The translations under genes and the position numbers were made by a program. Below are positions 26,401 to 34,294 of a DNA stretch of 64,000 nucleotides, one piece after another. The stretch's first letter is position 1; the number at the start of each line of letters is the position of its first letter. The stretch is taken from contig NZ_CALPCD010000008.1 of the NCBI RefSeq assembly GCF_943192915.1, positions 18,721 to 82,720 on the forward strand. The letters run 5' to 3'. Below the pieces are notes generated by a model. That model saw only the letters and a program-made list of their open reading frames with translations, did no database searches and was not told the origin of the DNA. The DNA is from Anaerotardibacter muris. GTDB taxonomy: Bacteria; Actinomycetota; Coriobacteriia; Coriobacteriales; Eggerthellaceae.

Positions 26401-28127
26401 TTATCCAGCTGAATTCGTTCGGTTGCGGACTTGATGCGCTCACTACCGATCAGGTGCAAGAAGTGCTCGAGGCGGCAGACAAGGTCTATACCGTTCTCAA
26501 GATCGACGAGGTGTCGAATCTCGGCGCGGCGCGCATCCGTGTGCGTAGCTTGCTGGCAGCACTCAAGGATAAGCAGGACCAGATCAGCGAAGCACGCGCC
26601 GATGAATTGGCTCAGAAGCGTGGCTGCCCAGCGGCAAGCATCCAGATCGAAGATATCGATGCGCTCGTGCCCGACTCCTTCACCGAAAAGGCTGATGGTG
26701 TGCTCACGCATGAACAGGTCGAACAGCGTGAAGGCGTCTCGACCGAATTCGAGCGCCCGCAATTCACTGAGAAGATGAAAGAAGAAGGCTACACCATCCT
26801 GGCGCCCCAGATGGCGCCCTATCATTTCGAACTCTTGGTGCCTATCTTCAAGCGTAATGGCTACAACGTCGAGTTGTTGCCTAGTGTTGACCACGGCGCG
26901 GTGGATGCGGGTCTGAAGTACGTGAACAACGATATCTGCTATCCGTCCATCCTGGTCACGGGCCAGATCATGGAAGCAGTTATGAGCGGCAAGTACGACA
27001 CCGACAAGCTGGCAGTGCTCATCACGCAGACTGGCGGTGGCTGCCGTGCCACGAACTACATCTCGCTCATCCGCAAGGCGCTGAAGTCGGTGGGGCTGGG
27101 CCATATCCCGGTCATCGCTATCTCGTTCAAGGATCTGGGTGAGGTTAACCCCGGCTTCAAGATCACGCCTGGCATGCTCTATCAAGCTATCTACGCCCTG
27201 CAGTATGGCGACCTCTTGATGATGTGCCTCTATCGCACGCGTCCCTACGAGATCGAACCAGGCAGCGCGAATAGGCTCTTCGACTACTGGATGGCGAAGT
27301 GCAAAGAGCAGCTGATGCGTGGCGTGAAGATGTCGGAATTCAAGAAGACCGTGAACCAGATCGTGGAAGATTTCGATACACTGCCGCTCCAGGGCGAAGG
27401 CACGAAGCCGAAGGTTGGTGTGGTCGGCGAGATCTTGGTGAAGTTCCACCCGACCGCGAACAACCAGATCGTCGATCAGATCGAAGCTGAAGGTTGCGAG
27501 GTCGTGGTGCCGGGTCTTATCGAGTTCTTCTTGTTCGGTATCGCAGGCGGCATCTTCCAGCGTGAGATCGGTAAGTCTGCCAAGAGCGCCTTCGGAAGCA
27601 AGATCGGTCTTGAGGCGATCCGTCGCTTGAGGCTGCCGGTCACTAAAGCGCTCGAGAAGAGCCAGCGTTTCGAACCTCCTGCGAATATCTACGAGATCGC
27701 AGAATACGCTGAAGAGATCTTGAGCCTGTGCAACTCCATGGGCGAGGGCTGGCTGCTCACGGGCGAGATGGTAGAGCTGATCAAGACGGGTGCGCCGAAT
27801 ATCGTTTGCACGCAACCCTTCGCATGCTTGCCGAATCACGTGGTGGGCAAGGCTACCATCAAGGAACTGCGTCGTCGTTATCCTGGTACGAATATCGTTG
27901 CCGTGGACTACGACCCAGGCGCTTCGGAAGTGAACCAGCTCAATCGTATCAAGCTCATGATCTCGGTAGCCAAGGCGAATCTGGCCGAGCAGAACGCTAA
28001 GAAGCAGGCTTCTGCGGTGCAGGAAGACACGAAGGTGTTGTTCTCCAAAACGCTCAAGCAGGAGAGTGAGCCCCAGCGTGTTGAAGAGCTCGAAGTTACC
28101 GAAGTGACCGTTCAAGCCAAGGAGTAA
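23490..28127 (+). CDS. Giant two-domain acyl-CoA dehydratase activase-type ATPase with DUF2229 region
   Basis: A 1545-residue fusion. Residues ~10-265 and ~330-590 are two BcrAD/BadFG ATPase domains of the 2-hydroxyacyl-CoA dehydratase activator type (GVDVGSTTVK and GIDAGSTTFK phosphate loops; NGTCAGGTGAF and NEACSSGCGSF, the latter with the Cys expected near an Fe-S site). A Cys-rich linker (CKGCSNSCML) follows, then DUF2229 and further HgdB-like sequence to the C-terminus. Family knowledge: small activators (about 260 residues) inject an electron into 2-hydroxyacyl-CoA dehydratases using ATP and a [4Fe-4S] cluster; the role of the giant form is not established. No dehydratase gene is adjacent. 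It is probably a redox ATPase of anaerobes. The zinc-ribbon gene follows by 6 bp. Confidence 0.88.
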   Translation: MENSTSLPNLHLGVDVGSTTVKCAVLNDKNEIVFAVYKRHHADVRATVLEVLKEAAQQISDQEVTVAITGSGGLLLSQWLGIEFIQEVIASKTAVETFIPKTDVAIELGGEDAKIIYFDDGIEQRMNGTCAGGTGAFIDQMAALLDTDATGLNELAESHTILYPIASRCGVFAKTDVQPLLNEGAKKQDIAASIFQSVVTQTISGLACGRPIRGNVAFLGGPLQYLPQLRERFYETLELDEDHIIVPENAHLFVASGCAIAGAQVEHPTVERLDDVVDRLENLGDVQGSEVVRLDPLFANDEELKEFKERHDRETVRRESLEDYRGTAFLGIDAGSTTFKAALISEDGALLWSSYASNKGDVLGCAKARMADLYRALPRDPQTGEPLVTIGHATVTGYGEGLLLEALRLDSGEIETVAHLRGAQEMLPGVEFILDIGGQDMKCLRVKDGVIEHIMLNEACSSGCGSFIESFASGLNLDVSEFAQSAIGAENPVDLGSRCTVFMNSRVKQAQKEGATVGDIAAGLAISVIKNALFKVIKIRDPHDVGTKVIVQGGTFLNDAVLRAFEQLAGVDAVRPDIAGNMGAYGAALLARDRFHAQEKLLAEEGIEAVSGMLSLEQIEALAPSHKTLRCKGCSNSCMLTVNDFGADPETGKHRRFITGNRCEKGESMGAGKEKSTVPNLFEWKTKRLFDVYEPLSAEEATRATVGMPRALNMYENYPFWFTFFTNLGYRVVLSDPSTKKTYEAGIESMPSESVCYPAKLSHGHIMNLLDKEPDLIWMPCSKWERQEDETAGNHFNCPIVASYPEALRLNIDELQTSDVAFVSPWLPYHDKEKLKKRLHDAFTGEYAAVLGKRGGLPTASQIDAAVDAAWEEDEAFKRDIRRKGTETLAWMEETGTHGIVLAGRPYHQDPEINHAIPELLTSFGLAVLTEDSIAHLGQLERPIRVVDQWMYHTRLYAAAKVVTQRDDLDLIQLNSFGCGLDALTTDQVQEVLEAADKVYTVLKIDEVSNLGAARIRVRSLLAALKDKQDQISEARADELAQKRGCPAASIQIEDIDALVPDSFTEKADGVLTHEQVEQREGVSTEFERPQFTEKMKEEGYTILAPQMAPYHFELLVPIFKRNGYNVELLPSVDHGAVDAGLKYVNNDICYPSILVTGQIMEAVMSGKYDTDKLAVLITQTGGGCRATNYISLIRKALKSVGLGHIPVIAISFKDLGEVNPGFKITPGMLYQAIYALQYGDLLMMCLYRTRPYEIEPGSANRLFDYWMAKCKEQLMRGVKMSEFKKTVNQIVEDFDTLPLQGEGTKPKVGVVGEILVKFHPTANNQIVDQIEAEGCEVVVPGLIEFFLFGIAGGIFQREIGKSAKSAFGSKIGLEAIRRLRLPVTKALEKSQRFEPPANIYEIAEYAEEILSLCNSMGEGWLLTGEMVELIKTGAPNIVCTQPFACLPNHVVGKATIKELRRRYPGTNIVAVDYDPGASEVNQLNRIKLMISVAKANLAEQNAKKQASAVQEDTKVLFSKTLKQESEPQRVEELEVTEVTVQAKE

Positions 28128-28133
28128 TCGTTT

Positions 28134-29084
28134 ATGCGCTGCCCGCACTGTGGTGCTCGCCATCAGGAAGATGGCTTCAAATGCACTGAATGTAACCAGA
28201 TGATCGATCGCGTTATGCCGAAGACAACCTGGAAGCAGATCCTTGCGGGCGCGATCTTCCTTATAGTGCTGGGTATCGCGGGTTTCGCGTTTATATACAG
28301 CAACAGCAACGACACATCGGATGAGCCGCAAGAGTTCAATGATTATTCGTGGGAAGAGTTGGCTACCATCGCAAGCGATATGACCCTTGCTGGCAATGTT
28401 GACGGTGCGATGCGCGAAGCTAAGAAACATGGTTTCGTAGATGATGATGGCGCACTGCGCGATGATCTGGTGAAGGAATTCCAGCTTGCTGATGGTATGA
28501 CCGCTCAGGCACAATTGGCGGGCGTGTATCACGACCCCCGCAGCAATAATTCTGGTAATGCGGGCATGAGCTTCATCGTAACGGTGCCCGTGTCCAAGGG
28601 TGATATGAACGGTTCAGCTACCAATGTTGGCGGCTGGGAAGCTTCTGAGCTGCGTACGAAGCTGGATGGGGAAGTGTTCGATTCGCTACCAGCTGATCTG
28701 CAAAATTATATCGTTGGGGTGAAGAAGTCTACTAACAATACCGGTCAGACCGAATCCGCTGATGCGGTAACCGTTACCAATGAGAAGGTATGGGCGCTTT
28801 CGTTCGTTGAGCTGATGGGCGTCTCTGAAGGCGACCAGGGATACGCGAAGGTTCTGAACGCAGAAGGATCGCAATATTCGCTGTTCGCTGACCCTGGCTT
28901 CAAGAATGATCTGCTGAAGAAGATCGCAGGCGAACAATCTCTTAACTGGTGGCTTCGTACTCCCAATCCTGAAACTGCTACCCAGTTCTACACCCAGGGC
29001 AGCGGCTACGACACCGAGCAGTCCAACCTGCTCTCCATGGATGCCAACAACGCCCTCTCCATAGTGATCGGCTTCTGCCTCTAA
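28134..29084 (+). CDS. Zinc-ribbon, single-pass membrane protein with a DUF6273-like domain
   Basis: A 316-residue protein with an N-terminal zinc ribbon (CPHCG...CTEC, residues 3-20), one hydrophobic segment (~36-56) and an external domain of about 250 residues. The C-terminal part (WWLRTPNPETATQFYTQGSG and VIGFCL at the end) recalls DUF6273, which occurs in many gut anaerobes on surface or inner-membrane proteins; the function is unknown. It starts 6 bp after the activase gene and is probably in the same transcript. No clean terminator was found in 29085-29160, only a degraded copy of the dispersed repeat. Confidence 0.7.
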   Translation: MRCPHCGARHQEDGFKCTECNQMIDRVMPKTTWKQILAGAIFLIVLGIAGFAFIYSNSNDTSDEPQEFNDYSWEELATIASDMTLAGNVDGAMREAKKHGFVDDDGALRDDLVKEFQLADGMTAQAQLAGVYHDPRSNNSGNAGMSFIVTVPVSKGDMNGSATNVGGWEASELRTKLDGEVFDSLPADLQNYIVGVKKSTNNTGQTESADAVTVTNEKVWALSFVELMGVSEGDQGYAKVLNAEGSQYSLFADPGFKNDLLKKIAGEQSLNWWLRTPNPETATQFYTQGSGYDTEQSNLLSMDANNALSIVIGFCL

Positions 29085-29311
29085 CCCGTCCACTCCGGAC
29101 CGGATCCCAAACTGTCCACTTTTGGGGCATTCAGGGTCAGATCCTGAGAGTCCCATTTTTGCTTGTCGTGCATCAATGATTCTTCTTTGAATGTATGTAT
29201 CTTACTATTTGGGAATATTCTATTTATATAACTTAACATAGTACCAAAAGGGAAGATGCTGCAATTCGCGCGAAAGAGAATCTTACTAAACGGTAATTTG
29301 CAGGCTCCTTC

Positions 29312-29320
29312 TGCTATAAT
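29312..29320 (+). promoter_or_regulatory. Extended -10 promoter of hipBA with flanking candidate operator motifs
   Basis: TGCTATAAT (29312-29320) is a consensus extended -10; no good -35 is present. The motif AA(C/T)GGTA(A/T)T occurs just upstream (29290-29298) and just downstream (about 29329-29337), and again after hipA near 30963. Repeated sites around the start are what HipB would bind, but the motif is my inference. The 29160-29340 stretch is AT-rich and otherwise shows nothing. Confidence 0.5.
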
Positions 29321-29358
29321 CTTCCTGAATGGTATTATCATGTAGATAAGGCGCGATC

Positions 29359-29613
29359 ATGAAGCTCACGACCCCTTCGAAACCAAGAAATCCTGACGGC
29401 AAGATCCGTGATGCAGAAGATCTGGGTAAGATCTTACGGGATCGCAGGAAAGAGCTGGGTTATACCCAGACCGAACTTGCTCAAGCCTGCAAATGCTCCG
29501 CGCGTTTCATCGGTGAAATCGAACGTGGCATCGCTGGCGGCAACATCAAGCAGGTCATCCATGTGTGCAAGACGCTCGGCATCGATCTCTTCGCAAGAGC
29601 AAGGGGCAACTAG
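29359..29613 (+). CDS. hipB: HipB-like XRE-family antitoxin/repressor
   Basis: An 84-residue protein that is almost entirely a helix-turn-helix domain: DLGKILRDRRKELGYTQTEL, then ACKCSARFIGEIERG, then a helix with GIDLFARARG at the end. Size, position 1 bp before a HipA-family gene and fold all fit HipB, which binds the kinase HipA and represses the operon. AAGG lies before the ATG at 29359. Other XRE regulators look similar; the call rests mainly on the neighbour. Confidence 0.85.
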   Translation: MKLTTPSKPRNPDGKIRDAEDLGKILRDRRKELGYTQTELAQACKCSARFIGEIERGIAGGNIKQVIHVCKTLGIDLFARARGN

Positions 29614-29614
29614 C

Positions 29615-30907
29615 ATGGGTCTCCTCGTATTTCGCGACACACCTGATGGCAGGGTCTATGTTGGCCGTATCGACTCTGATTCAGTGGCGGGCGCAACATT
29701 CCAGTACGACCGAAACTATCTCGACGAAGCGCAACAGGCGGATCAGCTGGGTATCTCCGAGCGACTTCCTCTTGACCTTGCGCCTTACGATTCAGGAGAG
29801 GCAGCTCTCTTCTTCAGTGCTCTTCTTCCTGATGGGGAAGTGATGAGCGAGCTCGTGCGGATGTATCAGGTCTCTCGAAACGACTACCTTGCTCTGCTCG
29901 AGCAGCTTGGGTGCGAAAGCGTAGGTGCACTCACTTTCATGTCTGAGCGCTTGAATGCGCGTGAATATGTTGCTCAATATGAGCCGCTCGATAAGTGGAC
30001 CGCTGAGTCCTTGGTAACCACCCCTGTTCGTACCACCGCCCAGATCGTGAGCGAGCTGCGCATGTCGCTTCCAGGCGCTCAATCAAAAGTGGCCTGGTTC
30101 CTCCCCGAAGACCTTACGGCTTCATCGGCCGCGCTCAACGATTGGCTCGTTCCGAAAGGCACCGCACCTTCGACGCATATCATCAAGCTCTCACGTAAAG
30201 GGGAGGAAGATCTTGTCTTTAATGAACTCGTCTGTTCATTGCTGGCTACAGCATGCGGCATCGATGCAGCGGAGGCAACCCTGATAGAGGGCCTTTCAGG
30301 CGCTCTTGCCATAAAGCGCTATGACAGAATCTGGGTAGGTGACCAGGACGACCGACGCGTTCTAAGGCTCCATCAGGAAGATGCATGTCAGGCTTTAGGG
30401 CTGCCTGCTCATTTCAAGTATCAGCCCGACTCCATCGAGCAAAGCTATATCAAGATGATAGGCGCGCTCTTGGACGATACGGTCGAAGATCCCTATGCTG
30501 GCAAGAGGGAGTTTGCGAAACGACTGGTGTTCAATTACCTCATCGGTAACGCCGAAGCTCATCTTCGGAGCATCTCGCTGCTCTATAACGAGCGATGGAC
30601 AGGCCGAAGGCTCGCACCGCTCTATGGCGCTATCTGTGTCCCGCTCACGGGTTATTCTTCGAAGATGGCTTTCGATATCGGCAAACACCGCTATCTGCAA
30701 GACGTGGACGAGCAAGACCTCATGGCCATCCCGCAAGAGCTGGATATTCCAGTGCCAGTGTTCGAGAAGGTGATTCAAGAAGTCGTGGAAGGACTTGAGT
30801 CATTCGACCCTGAAGGATTGTCTGCGGATGCTACTGCGATGGTCGACCGCATCTTATCCAACGCTGAGCCTCGCGTTGCAGTGGCAAAGCGTTCCATGAG
30901 CCTTTAA
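29615..30907 (+). CDS. hipA: HipA-family protein with substituted catalytic residues
   Basis: 430 residues with HipA layout: an N-terminal HipA_1 subdomain, a P-loop-like SLPGAQSKVAWF (~150), the ATP lysine in THIIKLS, ALAIKRYDR, then the catalytic region. Active HipA kinases phosphorylate glutamyl-tRNA synthetase. Here the catalytic loop, normally N.DAH.KN, reads NAEAHLRS: the catalytic Asp is Glu314 and the metal-binding Asn is Ser319. The metal-binding Asp of the LAPLYD motif is Gly338 (LAPLYGAIC). The frame is intact, so the gene is not a simple pseudogene; the protein may be an inactive or altered kinase. It starts 1 bp after hipB; there is no Shine-Dalgarno, so coupling is likely. Confidence 0.82.
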   Translation: MGLLVFRDTPDGRVYVGRIDSDSVAGATFQYDRNYLDEAQQADQLGISERLPLDLAPYDSGEAALFFSALLPDGEVMSELVRMYQVSRNDYLALLEQLGCESVGALTFMSERLNAREYVAQYEPLDKWTAESLVTTPVRTTAQIVSELRMSLPGAQSKVAWFLPEDLTASSAALNDWLVPKGTAPSTHIIKLSRKGEEDLVFNELVCSLLATACGIDAAEATLIEGLSGALAIKRYDRIWVGDQDDRRVLRLHQEDACQALGLPAHFKYQPDSIEQSYIKMIGALLDDTVEDPYAGKREFAKRLVFNYLIGNAEAHLRSISLLYNERWTGRRLAPLYGAICVPLTGYSSKMAFDIGKHRYLQDVDEQDLMAIPQELDIPVPVFEKVIQEVVEGLESFDPEGLSADATAMVDRILSNAEPRVAVAKRSMSL

Positions 30908-31073
30908 GAGAATGATGAGCACATTATTCGCTCACCTGGCGTTTCTCATAAATATGATCCTAAATGGTAATAATATTGAGAAATATTACAAATCATCCCA
31001 AATGGGAACTTAGTGCCTATTGATTCTCGTCAACACTGGCCGGTTCGGGATCTGGTCCCAACGCGTTCGGTTT

Positions 31074-32285
31074 TTACAGATGGGCTTGGATCAGCTGAGG
31101 GGAATAGCCCGCCTCTTCTAGAGCATGAACGATGCGCTCTTTATGATCGGGCCCGAAGGCTTCGATGGTAACGCGCAGTTCTACAGCAGCGTTGCGGTTC
31201 GCGGTGACGAACTGGTTATGATCAAGACGAATGACGTTGCCATTCTGTTCTGCAATGATCGAAGCAACATTCACCAATTCACCTGGGCGATCGGGCAGCA
31301 GGATGGATACGGTGAAGATTCGATCGCGCTGGATAAGTCCATGCTGCACAACGGTGGACATGGTGATAACGTCCATGTTGCCACCTGAAAGGATAGACAC
31401 TACCTTCTTGTCCTTCATATCCAGATGCTTCAGTGCTGCGATGGTGAGCAGCCCCGAATTCTCAACGATCATCTTATGGTTTTCGACCATGTCCAAGAAC
31501 GCCACGATCAACTCGTCGTCGTCGATGGTTATGATCTCGTCGACATTTTCCTGGATATAGGGGAACACTTTATCGCCTGGTTCGAGCACCGCCGTACCAT
31601 CAGCGATGGTGTTAGCGGAGGGGATCTTCACTACCTTGCCCGCTTCGAGCGATGCCTTCATACTGGCTGCTTCTGCAGGTTCAACGCCAATGACCTTGAT
31701 GCGCGGGTTCAGCATCTTGGCGAGCGTGGAAACACCCGATGCCAAACCGCCGCCACCGATGGGAACCAGGATAACATCGACCAGCGGCAGCTCTTGCACG
31801 ATCTCCATGGCGATCGACCCCTGGCCTGCGGCAACCTCGAGGTCGTTGAACGGATGGATGAAGGTGAGCCCCTGCTCTTCGGCGAGCTTCAATGCATGCT
31901 CGTATGCTTCGTCGTAAACTTCGCCCGCCAGCACCACTTCAGCGCCATGCGCCTTAGTGCGCTCGACCTTGATGTAGGGCGTGGTAGTGGGCATGACGAT
32001 AGTGGCTGGCACGCCGAACTTCTTTGCTGCATAAGCAACCCCCTGGGCGTGGTTGCCTGCCGACGCGGTGATAAGACCGCGCTTGCGCTCTTCTTCAGGC
32101 AGCGTTGAGATCTTATAGTAGGCACCGCGCACCTTATAGGCGCCCGTGCGCTGCATGTTCTCAGGCTTAAGATAGACCTCGTTTTCCGTTTCCTTGCTGA
32201 AATAGGGACTGTAGATGAGCTTCGTTTCCTGGGTTACTTCCTGAACTCGTTTGGAAGCATCTTCGAAGGTGTCGAGCGTGAGCAT
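31074..32285 (-). CDS. ilvA: Threonine dehydratase (threonine/serine ammonia-lyase) with ACT domain
   Basis: A 403-residue PLP enzyme with the cofactor lysine in TGAYKVRGAYYKI (Lys51), the substrate loop ASAGNHAQG, the phosphate loop PIGGGGLASG and a single C-terminal ACT domain (~325-400). It deaminates threonine to 2-oxobutyrate and ammonia through an unstable enamine. Its length and single ACT-like domain resemble the short IlvA/TdcB group, so it may be biosynthetic or catabolic. It is divergent from ridA, whose product hydrolyses that same enamine. The 30908-31073 gap after it is AT-rich with short palindromes (TAATATT/AATATTA, TCCCA/TGGGA) and no gene. Confidence 0.92.
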   Translation of the reverse strand: MLTLDTFEDASKRVQEVTQETKLIYSPYFSKETENEVYLKPENMQRTGAYKVRGAYYKISTLPEEERKRGLITASAGNHAQGVAYAAKKFGVPATIVMPTTTPYIKVERTKAHGAEVVLAGEVYDEAYEHALKLAEEQGLTFIHPFNDLEVAAGQGSIAMEIVQELPLVDVILVPIGGGGLASGVSTLAKMLNPRIKVIGVEPAEAASMKASLEAGKVVKIPSANTIADGTAVLEPGDKVFPYIQENVDEIITIDDDELIVAFLDMVENHKMIVENSGLLTIAALKHLDMKDKKVVSILSGGNMDVITMSTVVQHGLIQRDRIFTVSILLPDRPGELVNVASIIAEQNGNVIRLDHNQFVTANRNAAVELRVTIEAFGPDHKERIVHALEEAGYSPQLIQAHL

Positions 32286-32444
32286 GTCTATCGCGATCCT
32301 TTTCTTTGCAGATGGTCATGCGGCATTTCTCGTGCCAGCAGGTTGTTTTCGTGGAATAATGAAAACCGTTGCGTTTCTGTCTCTATTGTAGTTAAGCAGG
32401 TCGCAATTGAAAGATATAACTTGGTAAGAGTGGGAGAGTTGCAC

Positions 32445-32822
32445 ATGAAGGTAGTTCGCACTGACAATGCACCCGCTGCGATCGGTCCGTATTCGCAGGG
32501 TATCGTGGTAAATGGCATGCTGTTCGCGTCGGGTCAGATCGCGCTCGATCCGCACAGTGGTGAAATGGTGGGTACTACCATACAGGAGCAGTCCGAACAG
32601 GTGATGAAGAACGTGACCGGTCTGCTCAATGCTGCGGGTACCGATCTGGATCACGTGGTGAAGACCACCTGCTTCCTGGCCGATATCAACGATTTCGTGG
32701 CGTTCAATGAAGTGTATGCGCGCTTCTTCGACAAGAACCTGCCGGCGCGTTCGGCGGTGGGCGTTGCGGCGCTGCCCAAGGGCGCTCTGGTTGAAGTTGA
32801 AGTTGTTGCGGTCGTTGAATAA
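32445..32822 (+). CDS. ridA: RidA-family enamine/imine deaminase
   Basis: A 125-residue RidA protein with the N-terminal APAAIGPYSQG, ASGQIALDP and the catalytic-arginine segment NLPARSAVGVAALPKGALVEVE. As a trimer it hydrolyses reactive 2-aminoacrylate and 2-aminocrotonate, the intermediates released by threonine and serine dehydratases. Its divergent placement next to ilvA therefore makes functional sense. GGGAGAG precedes ATG 32445. A TATAAC about 30 bases upstream may be its -10, without a good -35. Confidence 0.93.
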   Translation: MKVVRTDNAPAAIGPYSQGIVVNGMLFASGQIALDPHSGEMVGTTIQEQSEQVMKNVTGLLNAAGTDLDHVVKTTCFLADINDFVAFNEVYARFFDKNLPARSAVGVAALPKGALVEVEVVAVVE

Positions 32823-32858
32823 CGGCTGGGCTTACCGATTCTTGGAGCACATTCGCTC

Positions 32859-33716
32859 GTGAGCACGCAGGGAAAATTGATCATCTGTCCAACGCCCTTG
32901 GGGAACCTGGGTGATATGACGGCGCGCGCGAAGGCGGCGCTGGAAACGTGTGATGTGGTGTGCTGTGAAGATACGCGCGTGACAGGGAAGTTGCTGGCGG
33001 CGCTCGGCATCCAGCAGCGTCTTGAGCGATTGGACGAAGCGAGCATCGCGCAGAAGGCGCCCGCGGTGCTTGACCGTATCGCGGCAGGGGAGACGGTGTG
33101 CTATTGCTCGGATGCGGGCATGCCAGGCGTTTCCGACCCAGGCCAGCGTTTGATTGATCAAGCCTATGAACGCGATCTGCCAGTTGAGGTCCTGCCTGGT
33201 GGCACGGCGGCTGCGACCGCGTATGTGGCCAGCGGGTTCACGTCCCCAGCGTTCTATTTTGGTGCGTTCTTCCCACGTAAGGCAGGGGAGCGCGCGGCAT
33301 TGCTCGAGAGCCTTCGTGGCTTGGATGCAGCGCTCATCTTTTACGAAAGCCCGCAGCGCGTGGCTTCTGCGCTCGAAGCGATAGCGGCTGCGTATCCGCT
33401 GCGTCAGGTGGCTGTGTGTCGTGAGCTGACCAAGCTTCACGAAGAAGTAGTGCGCGGCCGTTCGGATGAAGTAGCGCGTAGGTTCGCGCAGCGCGAACAA
33501 GAAGGCGCTATCAAGGGCGAGATCGTGTTGGTCGTCGATGCGCCAAGCGACGAAGAGACCGCACTTCAAGCCAGCGACATGCTACAAGTCGCGCGAGAAG
33601 AAGCCCAAGCGCTCCTGCAAGCAGGGGAGCTTTCCAAGAAAGAGATCGTCGCCCATATGCGCGATGCGTATGGGCTTGCGCGCAACGATGCCTACGAGAT
33701 CGTCCACGGCGCATGA
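32859..33716 (+). CDS. rsmI: 16S rRNA (cytidine-1402-2'-O)-methyltransferase
   Basis: A 285-residue tetrapyrrole-methylase-fold protein with the RsmI signatures LIICPTPLGNLGDMT, CCEDTR, YCSDAGMPGVSDPG, VLPGGTAA and FYESPQRVASALEAI. It methylates the ribose of C1402 in 16S rRNA, fine-tuning the P site. It starts with GTG 32859; the GGAG upstream is rather distant. The C-terminal ~45 residues form a basic helix-rich extension found in many family members. It lies between ridA and the phosphatase gene on the same strand. Confidence 0.93.
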   Translation: MSTQGKLIICPTPLGNLGDMTARAKAALETCDVVCCEDTRVTGKLLAALGIQQRLERLDEASIAQKAPAVLDRIAAGETVCYCSDAGMPGVSDPGQRLIDQAYERDLPVEVLPGGTAAATAYVASGFTSPAFYFGAFFPRKAGERAALLESLRGLDAALIFYESPQRVASALEAIAAAYPLRQVAVCRELTKLHEEVVRGRSDEVARRFAQREQEGAIKGEIVLVVDAPSDEETALQASDMLQVAREEAQALLQAGELSKKEIVAHMRDAYGLARNDAYEIVHGA

Positions 33717-33741
33717 CCGCACGTCAAAGAAAGGCCAAGCT

Positions 33742-34203
33742 ATGACTTCGATCCTGTTCCTTTGTCACGGAAACATCTGTCGTTCACCTATGGCGGAATT
33801 TGTCATGAAGGACAAGGTTGCGCGTGCGGGTCTTGCGGACCGCATCCATGTCGAATCGGCCGCGCTCCATACTGACGAGATCGGCTCCGATATTCATCAT
33901 GGCACGCGTGAGATGCTCGAGCGCTTCGATATTCCCTTCGAACCGCGCGCAGCGCATCTGGCGAAAGCTGCCGACTATGACCGTTTCGACTACATCATCG
34001 GTATGGATGAATACAACCGTCGCGACATGATGCGCTTGTTCAAGAAGGACCCGCAAGAAAAATGCACGCTCTTGCTCGATTGGCCTGGTTGGTCGCGCGA
34101 TGTAGCTGACCCCTGGTACACGGGCGATTTCGACGTTACCTTCGACGATGTGGACGCCGGCTGCACTGCGCTGCTCGAGCACCTGAAGCGCACCCTTCAC
34201 TAA
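33742..34203 (+). CDS. Low-molecular-weight protein-tyrosine phosphatase
   Basis: A 153-residue phosphatase. The catalytic P-loop is CHGNICRS (nucleophile Cys8, Arg14) and the general acid Asp lies in VADPWYTGDF near residue 119; both match the active family. It removes phosphate from tyrosine residues, in bacteria often of polysaccharide-export kinases, but may also act on arginine phosphate. No cognate tyrosine kinase gene is visible here. AAAGG precedes ATG 33742. The 34204-34294 gap shows no terminator. Confidence 0.92.
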   Translation: MTSILFLCHGNICRSPMAEFVMKDKVARAGLADRIHVESAALHTDEIGSDIHHGTREMLERFDIPFEPRAAHLAKAADYDRFDYIIGMDEYNRRDMMRLFKKDPQEKCTLLLDWPGWSRDVADPWYTGDFDVTFDDVDAGCTALLEHLKRTLH

Positions 34204-34294
34204 CGCTCGCGGCTTTTTGCCCTCCTGTGCAGCAGTGCGCGACTATGATTGAAACGGACAAACGATTCATAGCAGTTTCTGGAAAGGAAACGAA

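Noticed and set aside
25743..28532. A very long open frame (929 codons) on the minus strand, and similar long antisense frames opposite the surface-protein and glmS genes
   Set aside because: They lie opposite clear protein-coding genes and arise from codon bias on the sense strand; their translations show no domains, no promoters and no ribosome-binding sites.
29359..30907. hipBA and higBA treated as recent horizontal acquisitions
   Set aside because: Codon use and base composition look like those of neighbouring genes, and I found no flanking direct repeats, integrase or transposase.
34204..34294. A T-box or trp leader before the TrpB2 gene
   Set aside because: The gap is only 91 bases, without the T-box conserved sequence, a Trp-rich leader peptide or an attenuator hairpin.
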